DNA from: Desulfovibrionales bacterium
Lineage (GTDB): Bacteria; Desulfobacterota; Desulfovibrionia; Desulfovibrionales; Desulfonatronaceae
Assembly: GCA_007693505.1 (NCBI GenBank)
Contig: REDL01000051.1
Location: 1-64,000 of the forward strand
Reading direction: 5' to 3'
Length of the DNA stretch: 64,000 nucleotides
Part shown: positions 55,677 to 63,227 of the stretch, piece after piece
How the letters are laid out: every line of letters starts with the position of its first letter
Position numbering within the stretch: the first letter of the stretch is position 1
Made by a program: the position numbers and the translations under genes
Notes under the pieces: generated by a model
What the model saw: the letters and a program-made list of their open reading frames with translations, nothing else
What the model was told of the DNA's origin: nothing
The model's database searches: none

Positions 55677-55735
55677 GGACAATCCTCCTTAACGACAAAT
55701 AAAAAATCGGGGTTGTGTCTTCCCATCATCGGCGT

Positions 55736-56445
55736 TTATTCGCCATGAAAAAGCCAAAACCCACCACCGGCCAGGAATGCGAACGCCAATAACAGGGCAT
55801 AAACCCTACGAGAACGGAGAGAAAGCAGAACGCCGATGGTTCCAAGCATCCAGATGGCCGGCCATGTAATCGGGAGCATCAGGACACGTCCGCGCACATG
55901 TTGCAAGAGCCAGTCGGTGAACGGCACAAGCAAAACCATGACGACGGAGAAGGCCACGGTATTCATCAAAACGGCTTGAACAAGCGCAGGGGGCGCCGGG
56001 TTTCCGAGACTATTGCCAGTAAATCGTGCTCCCCGTGTGGATTGCAGCATTTTGGTGAATACCGCATTTTGTCGCTGACGCTGAACATGTTCCAGGCGAC
56101 TGCCCAGCAGCGCAGTGGGGGCGCACAGCAACATGGCCAGAAAAATCACCGGGGTCTGGATCAGTTCAAAGATATTCACCAGGGCCAGGGTCGTCAGCAG
56201 AGCAAAAGGGCCATGCGGGGGGATATAGGTTCCAATGGGGAACAGATCCAGAAAAAAGAGTTCGAAAAAAATCGCCACCGGCAAGGTGGTTTCCCACTGA
56301 CCGGTCACAGCGGCCCAAAGCATGCCGATGACCAGTGGACGATCCAAAAAACCGAGATTCAGTCCAAAGCGGCACAGGGAAAACAGAGCAAAAAAAAACA
56401 GGCCAATCCTGCCCAGCTCAGCGCGTCCATAGTCAACCCTACCAT
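55736..56445 (-). CDS. PTS mannose-family IIC component, frameshifted at a nine-T run
   Basis: The downstream frame (LDRPLVIGMLWAAVTGQW...) is a mannose/sorbose-type IIC membrane protein lacking its first helix and any good start codon. The missing N-terminus is in another frame: ATG at 56445 (MVGLTMDALSWAGLACFF) overlaps the IIB stop, then ends at a TGA soon after a run of nine T on the coding strand (A at 56390-56398). With ten or seven T the frames join as ...ACFFFALFSLCRFGLNLG and the family start is restored. This may be a mutation, a sequencing error or slippage. IIC normally makes the sugar channel together with IID, which is not present in this window. Confidence 0.8.
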
Positions 56446-56912
56446 GATGCCTTCACCTGTGTCGTATCATTGGGCACGCAGCGAAAATCCAGCTGGATTC
56501 CCCGTTTGGTAAAAGCCTTCAGACAACCGATATCCTCTTTGCTCAAGGCCACGTGCGGGCAAAGCTGCTGCTTGCCCGGCGAATAATGCAGATTGCCGAT
56601 GTTCACAGTGGACAGGGCAAACCCGATCTGCAAAGCCCGGTTCACGTCACAACAGGTGGCGAAAAGCAAAAGCGTATCTCCATGAGGATGGGCGACCCGA
56701 CCGCGGTCATCAAGGTACTCGACAATGTGCTCAATGGCGATAAAGGTCAGCTCAACTCCGCTGGGCACGGCCAAACGAATGATCTCCTGGCGCAGGTCGT
56801 CCGCGGCCAGGGCATCGTTGACCACCAGGATGTTCCTGGCACCCAGGTAAGGCACCCAGGCCTCTATGACCTGCCCGTGAACCAGACGATTGTCGATACG
56901 CACCCAGTTCAT
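56439..56912 (-). CDS. PTS mannose-family IIB component
   Basis: This 157-residue cytoplasmic phosphocarrier takes phosphate from IIA and passes it to the sugar. It has WVRIDNRLVHGQVIEAWVPYLGARNILVVND, where the histidine in RLVHGQV (residue ~13) is the phosphorylated one, and NIGNLHYSPGKQ near the end of the core. The ATG is at 56912, and the stop overlaps the IIC start (ATGGTAG). It belongs to the PTS set beside ptsN and rapZ. Confidence 0.9.
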   Translation of the reverse strand: MNWVRIDNRLVHGQVIEAWVPYLGARNILVVNDALAADDLRQEIIRLAVPSGVELTFIAIEHIVEYLDDRGRVAHPHGDTLLLFATCCDVNRALQIGFALSTVNIGNLHYSPGKQQLCPHVALSKEDIGCLKAFTKRGIQLDFRCVPNDTTQVKASW

Positions 56913-56924
56913 GACCGCTCCGGG

Positions 56925-57341
56925 TTACTCCTTGGCCACCTTGCTACGCAACAGGTCACCGGCAACCACGATTCCCTGAGCTCCGGCGGCCTTGGCTTCC
57001 TTGGCCAGATCGGCCAAGGACAGACTGCGCGATCCAAGCACGCGTAACAGCATGGGCAGGTTCACACCGGTGATCACTTCCAGTTGATGGTCACTTTTGT
57101 TCAAAAGAGACAGGCTCAGGTTGGTGGGCGTTCCGCCGAACATGTCCGTCAAAATGACCACCCCTGGACCACGGTCCGCGCATTTAACGCTTTTCTTGAT
57201 CTCTGCCAGGGACTTCTCCACTTCCTTAGTCACGTCGACGCTGACAAAATAACAATCCTGTTGGGGACCGAGAATCAACTCCGCGGCCTTCAGCAGATAC
57301 GCGCCATACTCCGTATGGGTGACCAACACGACTCCAATCAC
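56925..57341 (-). CDS. PTS mannose-family IIA component
   Basis: This 138-residue protein has MIGVVLVTHTEYGAYLLKAAELILG with the phospho-histidine (residue ~9, THTEYG) and VVILTDMFGGTPTNLSL. It accepts phosphate from HPr and passes it to IIB. GTG 57341 follows GGGAG by 7 nt. It lies 31 nt after rapZ in the same direction. HPr and enzyme I genes are not in the window. Confidence 0.9.
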   Translation of the reverse strand: MIGVVLVTHTEYGAYLLKAAELILGPQQDCYFVSVDVTKEVEKSLAEIKKSVKCADRGPGVVILTDMFGGTPTNLSLSLLNKSDHQLEVITGVNLPMLLRVLGSRSLSLADLAKEAKAAGAQGIVVAGDLLRSKVAKE

Positions 57342-57372
57342 CGTTGACTCCCTAACGACTCATGGTCCGGAC

Positions 57373-58272
57373 TCAACCCAGATCCAGGTGACGATGTTCA
57401 ATGGTTACCGAAAAACCTACGGTCGTCAGGGCGCCCAAAATCGCCTGAGATACGGCCACCGAACGATGCCGACCACCTGTGCACCCCAAGGCCAGGGTCA
57501 GACGGTAACGTCCTTCCACGGCATACAAGGGGAGCAGGTAGCGAAGAAACCCCTCAAACCGCGCAATGAACTCTTTGCCCGGGTCATCCGCCAGAACATA
57601 TTGGGCAATGGGCTCGTTCAATCCGGACAGAGGCCGTAATGCCGGTTCAAAATAGGGGTTGGGTAAAAACCGCAGGTCGAAAACCAAGTCCGCTTCCATG
57701 GGCACGCCGTACTTGAACCCAAAAGAAATCAGGTGAATGCGCATGCCCTCCCCGGATTTCTGGTCCAGGGGCCACTTTTCTTGAAACAACCGACGCAGGT
57801 CATGGATGGAAAAGTCCGATGTATCCACCACCACATCGGCGTGTTTGCGCAAGCCCTCCAGCATTACCCGTTCCCTGAAGATCGCCTGATCCAGTCCCAT
57901 GCCCTGAGCTTCCAAAGGATGGGGGCGGCGCGTTGTGGCGTAGCGCCGAATCAGAACGTGGTCGCGGGCTTCCAAAAAGATCAGATGGAGCCGCATGCCA
58001 GCCCGGTCCATCCGCTCCACGAACTGCTCCCATTGCTGGACGAAGTCCGGCTGACGGACATCCAGGCCCAAGGCCACCCCGGGATAGCGCTCCAGTTGCA
58101 TTTCCGGGGAAAGTGTCACCAGTTGCGCGGCCAGACTGGCAGGCAAACCGTCCACGCAGTAGAAGCCGAGATCCTCGAAAACGTTCAAGACCGTGCTCTT
58201 CCCGGCTCCGGACTGCCCGGCAACCATGACCAGGGTAAGTTCGTCAGGCTTTTGCGAATGTTTTTCTAGCAT
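57373..58272 (-). CDS. rapZ: RNase adapter RapZ (YvcJ family)
   Basis: This protein (299 aa) has the Walker A motif VAGQSGAGKSTVLNVFEDLGFYCVDGLP and the C-terminal signature LGCTGGRHRSVAVSQAI. In E. coli RapZ binds small RNAs and glucosamine-6-phosphate to control GlmS; YvcJ in Bacillus is a GTPase. ATG 58272. It comes after ptsN as in the E. coli rpoN operon, separated by a long palindrome. Confidence 0.93.
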   Translation of the reverse strand: MLEKHSQKPDELTLVMVAGQSGAGKSTVLNVFEDLGFYCVDGLPASLAAQLVTLSPEMQLERYPGVALGLDVRQPDFVQQWEQFVERMDRAGMRLHLIFLEARDHVLIRRYATTRRPHPLEAQGMGLDQAIFRERVMLEGLRKHADVVVDTSDFSIHDLRRLFQEKWPLDQKSGEGMRIHLISFGFKYGVPMEADLVFDLRFLPNPYFEPALRPLSGLNEPIAQYVLADDPGKEFIARFEGFLRYLLPLYAVEGRYRLTLALGCTGGRHRSVAVSQAILGALTTVGFSVTIEHRHLDLG

Positions 58273-58291
58273 TGCGACTGAGCAGTTTTAA

Positions 58292-58317
58292 CACGGGCAC
58301 GGTGCACCGTGCCCGTG
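58292..58317. terminator. 26-nt perfect palindrome between ptsN and rapZ
   Basis: CACGGGCACGGTG is followed directly by its reverse complement. The RNA would form a very stable hairpin on either strand. On the minus strand it is followed by TTAAAAC, without a full T run, so it may be a partial terminator or an mRNA processing/stability element. Confidence 0.6.
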
Positions 58318-58338
58318 AGATGGGGAGGAATCCGTGCA

Positions 58339-58788
58339 TCACGCCGAGTTGAGGGCATCCCAGAACAACTCCTTGTTTCCAGCGGAAAGAAAAGCGCCGC
58401 GAAAGGTCTCATCTTTCAACAGGCGGGTGATGGACGCCAGAATGCGCAAATGCATACCGGCAACCTGTTCCGGAGCCAAGACCATGAAAAAGATATGGCA
58501 TGGTTTCCGATCCAAAGCGTCAAAATCCACCCCATCCACGCTGCGCCCGACCACGAGGGCGATCCGCTCCAAGCCCTCAAGCTTGCCGTGAGGAATGGCC
58601 ACACCATCACCGATCCCGGTGCTTCCGAGACTTTCCCTGTCCTTGAGCACCTGGAAGGCGGCATCGGCGTCCATGCCAGGCATGTGCAGGGCCAGTACAG
58701 CGACCATTTCCGCCAGCACTTCCGCCTTGTTCCTGGCTTGCAGCTCGGGAAGCAGCAGATCCTTGCTCAAAAAATCCCGGAGGACCAT
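58339..58788 (-). CDS. ptsN: PTS IIA-like nitrogen regulatory protein PtsN
   Basis: This protein (149 aa) of the fructose-type IIA fold, usually called EIIA-Ntr, carries the phospho-histidine in SLGSTGIGDGVAIPHGKLEG (residue ~68). It regulates potassium and nitrogen-linked functions rather than sugar uptake in bacteria studied. It begins 3 nt after hpf on the same strand, as in the conserved rpoN-hpf-ptsN-rapZ order. Confidence 0.92.
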   Translation of the reverse strand: MVLRDFLSKDLLLPELQARNKAEVLAEMVAVLALHMPGMDADAAFQVLKDRESLGSTGIGDGVAIPHGKLEGLERIALVVGRSVDGVDFDALDRKPCHIFFMVLAPEQVAGMHLRILASITRLLKDETFRGAFLSAGNKELFWDALNSA

Positions 58789-58791
58789 CTG

Positions 58792-59337
58792 TCAGATTCC
58801 CGGGTCGATCAGACCGAAGTCGCCGCTTTTTCGACGATAAATAACATTCACGCGTTCGATGTCCGCGTTGAAAAAAACCAGGAACTCATTGCCCAGGGCC
58901 TCCAGTTGCATGGCCGCCTCATCCACGGACATGGGCTTGGGTTCAAAATTATCGGTCTCCGTGATGGTCTGGGCCCGCTTACCGGACTCATCCTGGGTAA
59001 AGGAGATCACATCCACCCGCGCGGATTGTCCCTTCTGACCGCGACGATGATCCTTGTTTTTTTCCTTTATTTTTCGAACCTGGGCCTCGAGCTTGTCCAG
59101 CACCAGATCGATGGTGGAATACATGTCCTCGCTTTCGGTGGTGGCGGAGAAGTGCATGTCCTTGCCCGTCAGGATCACCTCGGCCATATGCCGGTATTTT
59201 TCTACGGCCAGATTCACCGCCAGCTCGGCTTGGTCTTCCGGACGCAGGTACCTGTTGATCTTATTGAAGCGCTCGCGGGCATAGCCTTTGAGGTGGTTGG
59301 ACGGCTCGAAATTTTTAAAGGTAAACGTTATTTCCAT
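58792..59337 (-). CDS. hpf: Ribosome hibernation promoting factor, long form
   Basis: This 181-residue protein has an N-terminal HPF/YfiA domain (MEITFTFKNFEPSNHLKGYARERFNKINRYL, KDMHFSATTESEDMYSTIDLVLDKLEAQVRKIK) and the C-terminal dimerisation domain (SVDEAAMQLEALGNEFLVFFNADIERVNVIYRRKSGDFGLIDP). The long form joins two 70S ribosomes into inactive 100S. GGAGG lies 8 nt before the ATG at 59337; seven more codons are open upstream. Confidence 0.94.
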   Translation of the reverse strand: MEITFTFKNFEPSNHLKGYARERFNKINRYLRPEDQAELAVNLAVEKYRHMAEVILTGKDMHFSATTESEDMYSTIDLVLDKLEAQVRKIKEKNKDHRRGQKGQSARVDVISFTQDESGKRAQTITETDNFEPKPMSVDEAAMQLEALGNEFLVFFNADIERVNVIYRRKSGDFGLIDPGI

Positions 59338-59413
59338 GCGGACACCTCCGAAATACATCGGGTTCAGGGTTGGTTCCAGGGTGGGCGTCCCGCTTCCGGG
59401 AAAGCCGGCCTGT

Positions 59414-60847
59414 TCAAAAAAGGGCCTTGCGCTTGGAAGAAGACTCGATGTGCAACGCCATGCGATACTTGGCCACGGTCCTCCGGGCGATATTCACGCC
59501 CAGGGACTTTTTCAAAAGTTGGGAAATCAGCTCATCACTGAGCGGATGCCTGGCATCTTCCTCGGAAATCAGTTTCTTGATTTCCGCCTTGACGCTTTCC
59601 GACCCTGCTTCCGAGCCGTCATCCATGCCCAGGGCGCTGTTAAAGAAAAATTTCAACTCAAAGATGCCGTGGGGCGTACTCATGTACTTGTTCGTGGTGA
59701 TCCGACTGACCGTGGATTCATGCATATTGATGTCCAGAGCCACGTCCTTGAGGATCATCGGTTTCAGTTGCGTCACCCCGTGTCGAAAAAAATCAATCTG
59801 AAATCGCACGATGCTCTCGGCGACCTTGTGCAGCGTGCGTTGCCGCTGATAGAGACTTTTCATCAACCATTGCGCGGAACGAACCTTTTCCTGAATATAC
59901 TCACGGGCTTCCTTGTGGTGCACGGCCATTTCCTTGGCATAGGCCTCGTTGATCATCAACGCCGGGATTTCATCCTCGTTGAGAACAACGATAAAATCCT
60001 CTCCTTGCGGGACCAGATAGACATCCGGGCTGGTAAACTGGGGATCTTCGCTCCCGAAGCTCTTGCCCGGCATCGGATCCAGGCGTTGCAAGCAGTCCAG
60101 ATAGTGCTTGACTTCCTCCATGGAGAGTTTGAACTTTTTGGCCAGAGGCTTGTAGCGGCGTTTTTCCAGTTCTTCCAGATGGTCGTTGACCAGGGAGACG
60201 AGAATCGGGTCGTCCATGCCCAACTCCTCCATCTGGATCAACAGGCACTCGCGTAAATCCCTGGCGCATATGCCCACCGGGTCCAGACGCTGCATGACCC
60301 GCAGCACCTGCTCCGCCTCCTCTGGATCGCACCCGGCCATCTCGGCGACATCCTCGATGGATTCGCAGAGATACCCCACCCTGTCCAGGTTGCCAAGAAT
60401 CACCTCGCTGATGGCCAGTTCCCGCTCCGAGAGCGCGGAGAGTCGCAATTGCCAGGTGAGGTGACCCACCAGTGTGGATTTGCCGGCCAGCCGGGCCTCA
60501 TAGCTCATCGCCTCTTCGGGTACCTCCCAGTCCCGGCTCTGCATCTGTCGACTGAGACTGGAAAACTCCCCCAGGTAGTCCTGCCACTCCGAATCTTGAA
60601 GTTGCCGGGGTTCCTCCACATTCACGGACTGAAAGCGATCTTCGGCCGGATCCCTTTTCGCGGGTTCAGCGGATTCATCAACGGGATCCGGTAGCACCTC
60701 CAGCACGGGATTCTCCAGCAGTTCCTGCTGGATGCTCTCCGCAAGCTCCAGTCTGGAAAGCTGAAGCAGCTTGATTGCCTGTTGCAGCTGGGGGGTCATT
60801 ACCAGCTGTTGGGTCAGCTTCAGCTGTTGGCGCAGTTCAAGTGCCAT
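59414..60847 (-). CDS. rpoN: RNA polymerase sigma-54 factor
   Basis: This protein (477 aa) has region I at the start (ALELRQQLKLTQQLVMTPQLQQAIKLLQLSRLEL, glutamine-rich), an acidic region II, the core-binding region and the C-terminal DNA-binding domain with the RpoN box ARRTVAKYR recognising -24/-12 promoters. It depends on AAA+ activators. It lies after lptB and before hpf, the common arrangement in proteobacteria. Confidence 0.96.
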   Translation of the reverse strand: MALELRQQLKLTQQLVMTPQLQQAIKLLQLSRLELAESIQQELLENPVLEVLPDPVDESAEPAKRDPAEDRFQSVNVEEPRQLQDSEWQDYLGEFSSLSRQMQSRDWEVPEEAMSYEARLAGKSTLVGHLTWQLRLSALSERELAISEVILGNLDRVGYLCESIEDVAEMAGCDPEEAEQVLRVMQRLDPVGICARDLRECLLIQMEELGMDDPILVSLVNDHLEELEKRRYKPLAKKFKLSMEEVKHYLDCLQRLDPMPGKSFGSEDPQFTSPDVYLVPQGEDFIVVLNEDEIPALMINEAYAKEMAVHHKEAREYIQEKVRSAQWLMKSLYQRQRTLHKVAESIVRFQIDFFRHGVTQLKPMILKDVALDINMHESTVSRITTNKYMSTPHGIFELKFFFNSALGMDDGSEAGSESVKAEIKKLISEEDARHPLSDELISQLLKKSLGVNIARRTVAKYRMALHIESSSKRKALF

Positions 60848-60913
60848 ATTCCGCCCTCGGCTTTGGGGCCGCCTGAACCACCATCATCCAGTCCTCACCG
60901 CCCCCAAGAACGA

Positions 60914-61639
60914 TCATAAGCAAAAATCCTCTCCAAGATAGCATTTCCGGGCATTGGAGTCGGCCACAATCTCCTCCGGTGACCCCTCGAAAATGGCACG
61001 CCCCTCGAAGACAATGGAGGCCCTGTCACAAATTTTCAATGTTTCTCGAACGTTATGATCAGAAATCAAAACTCCGATACCGCGCTCCTTGAGTGACATG
61101 ACGATCCCTTGAATATCGTCCACCGCCAGGGGATCAATACCTGCGAATGGCTCATCCAACAACATAAATTTCGGATTGCGGATCAGGGCTCGAGCGATTT
61201 CCAACCTGCGGCGCTCTCCTCCGGAGAGAAACATGGCTTTTTGCCCAGCCAGTTTGGCGATGCCCAGTTCTTCCAGAAGCGCTTCGGCTTTCCTTCGCTG
61301 CATGGCCGGCGTAAAATCGGTGTACTCCAGAATGATCTGCAGATTTTGCTTCACGGTTAATTTTTTAAAGACGGAGCTTTCCTGGGGCAGATAGCTGAGT
61401 CCCAGACGAGCCCGTTCATGCAGAGGCAACATGGTGATCTTACGGCCGTCCAACTCCACCGCACCGCCAGTGGGTTTGATCACGCCAACGAGCATGTAAA
61501 ACGTTGTCGTCTTGCCGGCTCCATTGGGTCCCAGCAATCCGACGATCTCCCCCTGTTCAACCTGAATGGAAATATCGCGGACGACCTCTTTTTGCCCGAA
61601 GCTTTTGCGTAAATTCTTACCAGAGAGCAGTGCGTTCAC
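60914..61639 (-). CDS. lptB: Lipopolysaccharide export ABC ATPase
   Basis: This 241-residue ATPase powers LPS extraction with LptF/LptG. It has the Walker A GLLGPNGAGKTTTFYMLVG, the Q-loop region YLPQESSVFKKLTVKQNL, the signature FLSGGERRRLEIARALIRNPKFMLLDEPFAGIDPLAV and the switch histidine in VLISDHNVRETLKICDRA. The GTG at 61639 overlaps the lptA stop (GTGA), with AGGAGG upstream. Confidence 0.95.
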   Translation of the reverse strand: MNALLSGKNLRKSFGQKEVVRDISIQVEQGEIVGLLGPNGAGKTTTFYMLVGVIKPTGGAVELDGRKITMLPLHERARLGLSYLPQESSVFKKLTVKQNLQIILEYTDFTPAMQRRKAEALLEELGIAKLAGQKAMFLSGGERRRLEIARALIRNPKFMLLDEPFAGIDPLAVDDIQGIVMSLKERGIGVLISDHNVRETLKICDRASIVFEGRAIFEGSPEEIVADSNARKCYLGEDFCL

Positions 61640-62202
61640 CGTTCCTCCTGTTCCCGAGGCAAAAGAAACATGCCCTCCACCCGCCGATCGGTGCGCCCTT
61701 CCACATCAACCTCTCTTTCTTGAACATTGACCGTAATTACATTGCCTTCCAATCGGGTTCCCCCTTCCTCGAACCGAGCATTGCCTTCCAGGCGCAAGAC
61801 GCCCTGGTCCACCCAGTAGGTTGCCATGTCTCCATGGCCGACACGCTCTTCATGCTTGAGAAACACCTGACCCAGGGCGATCATTTTTTCGATGTCCACC
61901 TGGGCGTCCATGTCCTGATCCGAGCTGACCCCCACGGGGCGGTCGTCTCGAGGCAGGGTTCGCAGGAAAACCAGAAGGCGTTCGGAGCGAAGCTGAAAAT
62001 TCGGTCTATCAACCCGGACCTCGCCAATGAATTCAATCTGATGGTCGTGATGGGCGTATCGCAATCGCTCGGAGGTGATCCGTGTCGGAATGGCCTCCTC
62101 ATGTTGATCGGCAAGGCACCAATCCGATGGAACGAAAAGGACCAAAAGGGCCAAAAAAAACGGTATCCGCGAGATGCGAGACAATGGTGGTCGGGCTTTC
62201 AT
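61636..62202 (-). CDS. lptA: Lipopolysaccharide transport periplasmic protein LptA
   Basis: This protein (188 aa) has a signal peptide (IPFFLALLVLFVPSDWCLA) and an OstA/LptA beta-jellyroll domain with IPTRITSERLRYAHHDHQIEFIGEVRVDRPNFQLRSERLLVFL and GVLRLEGNARFEEGGTRLEGNVITV. It forms the periplasmic bridge for LPS between LptC and LptD. The start of lptB overlaps its stop by 4 nt; it begins right after the lptC stop. Confidence 0.9.
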   Translation of the reverse strand: MKARPPLSRISRIPFFLALLVLFVPSDWCLADQHEEAIPTRITSERLRYAHHDHQIEFIGEVRVDRPNFQLRSERLLVFLRTLPRDDRPVGVSSDQDMDAQVDIEKMIALGQVFLKHEERVGHGDMATYWVDQGVLRLEGNARFEEGGTRLEGNVITVNVQEREVDVEGRTDRRVEGMFLLPREQEER

Positions 62203-62772
62203 CTATAACCCTTGCGCCATCCCGCCATTGGCGATGAGGACTTCCACTCCGCCTTCGGCATTGACCACCCAGGTGTGCAGATCCACGTCTCCACGCTCGG
62301 AGCGCAACTGCAACCCCTGACGATCCAGAAAAATGTCTCCATGCAGAAAGATGGTCTCATCGACCTGAATGAAAATGGCTTCCCTGGAATTGAGGTATGT
62401 CGGGCCGTATTCCATGTGGACACCGGACCAGAGCCGAATGTCGTTCGTGGCCTGATCCACCTCGCCCAGCGGGGCATTGACGATGATCGGGATATCCCGT
62501 TCGCCCAGGTTCTTGATTATGGATGGGGCGTTCAACAGGACCATCTGCTGCCCCTGATCATAGGATGCGGAACGGGCGCGCAACGTCCATAGGGTCCGCC
62601 CCTCCTGGCCCAAGCGCATTTCCACGCCACTCATGCTCACGTCCACGTCCACGTCCGCATTCTCGGCAAGGTGGTCGAGAGTGCGCTGCTCTTGCCCGGA
62701 TTCACCGAGGAAAACAAAGATACCCAGCAAGAGCAGGAGTATTCCCCCACCCAGAATAATTTTTGGCCGCAT
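62203..62772 (-). CDS. lptC: Lipopolysaccharide export protein LptC
   Basis: This 189-residue bitopic protein has one N-terminal membrane helix (IILGGGILLLLLGIFVFLG) and a periplasmic LptC domain with DVSMSGVEMRLGQEGRTLWTLRARSASYDQGQQMVLLNAPSI and GDIFLDRQGLQLRSERGDVDLHTWVVNAEGGVEV. It receives LPS from LptBFG and hands it to LptA. The stop touches the lptA start. It is the first gene of the visible lptCAB-rpoN-hpf-ptsN-rapZ unit; no kdsC lies upstream in the window. Confidence 0.88.
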   Translation of the reverse strand: MRPKIILGGGILLLLLGIFVFLGESGQEQRTLDHLAENADVDVDVSMSGVEMRLGQEGRTLWTLRARSASYDQGQQMVLLNAPSIIKNLGERDIPIIVNAPLGEVDQATNDIRLWSGVHMEYGPTYLNSREAIFIQVDETIFLHGDIFLDRQGLQLRSERGDVDLHTWVVNAEGGVEVLIANGGMAQGL

Positions 62773-63227
62773 TTCGCCTCCCTATCTGGGCTCATAAAAA
62801 AAAGGCAACCAAACAAGCTTGCCGCAAAAGAATCTTGGAGTTTGAAGGTGACTGATCACCTGAAAAACACAGAGTACAATATTTGCAAGATAAAATCGAG
62901 TGCCCCTTGTACAACCTGTTCCTCGCCAGGAGAGAGGTGACCGCCGGACATTCTGGGCCGATCGTTTTCCAGTTCTCGGCTACAAATAGCGAGCCGAGGC
63001 CATGTCTCCGAAGCGATTAAAGGCTATAGACGGCAAGGGCTGCATGGTCAAACCATGCCCGCCACGAAACCCTGAAAAGAGACTCCTCGCCACCTTGACC
63101 CTGCCGCGTACATCATCCTATGCTTTCATGCTGGCTGTCGCCAAAACGGTCTGAAACACCACTGGCCCATGAATCACATTCCGGAGAGGTGTGTTGTGTT
63201 TTTTGCATCACGCCCGGAAGACGTCAC
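62773..63227. other. Non-coding gap holding divergent promoters, two inverted repeats
   Basis: No believable gene lies in these 455 bases between divergent lptC and the pseudouridine synthase gene. AGGTGA/TCACCT (62846-62861, 4-nt gap) and GCATGGT/ACCATGC (63042-63058, 3-nt gap) are candidates for operators or hairpins. I could not place convincing promoter boxes or a sigma-54 site by eye. Confidence 0.45.
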
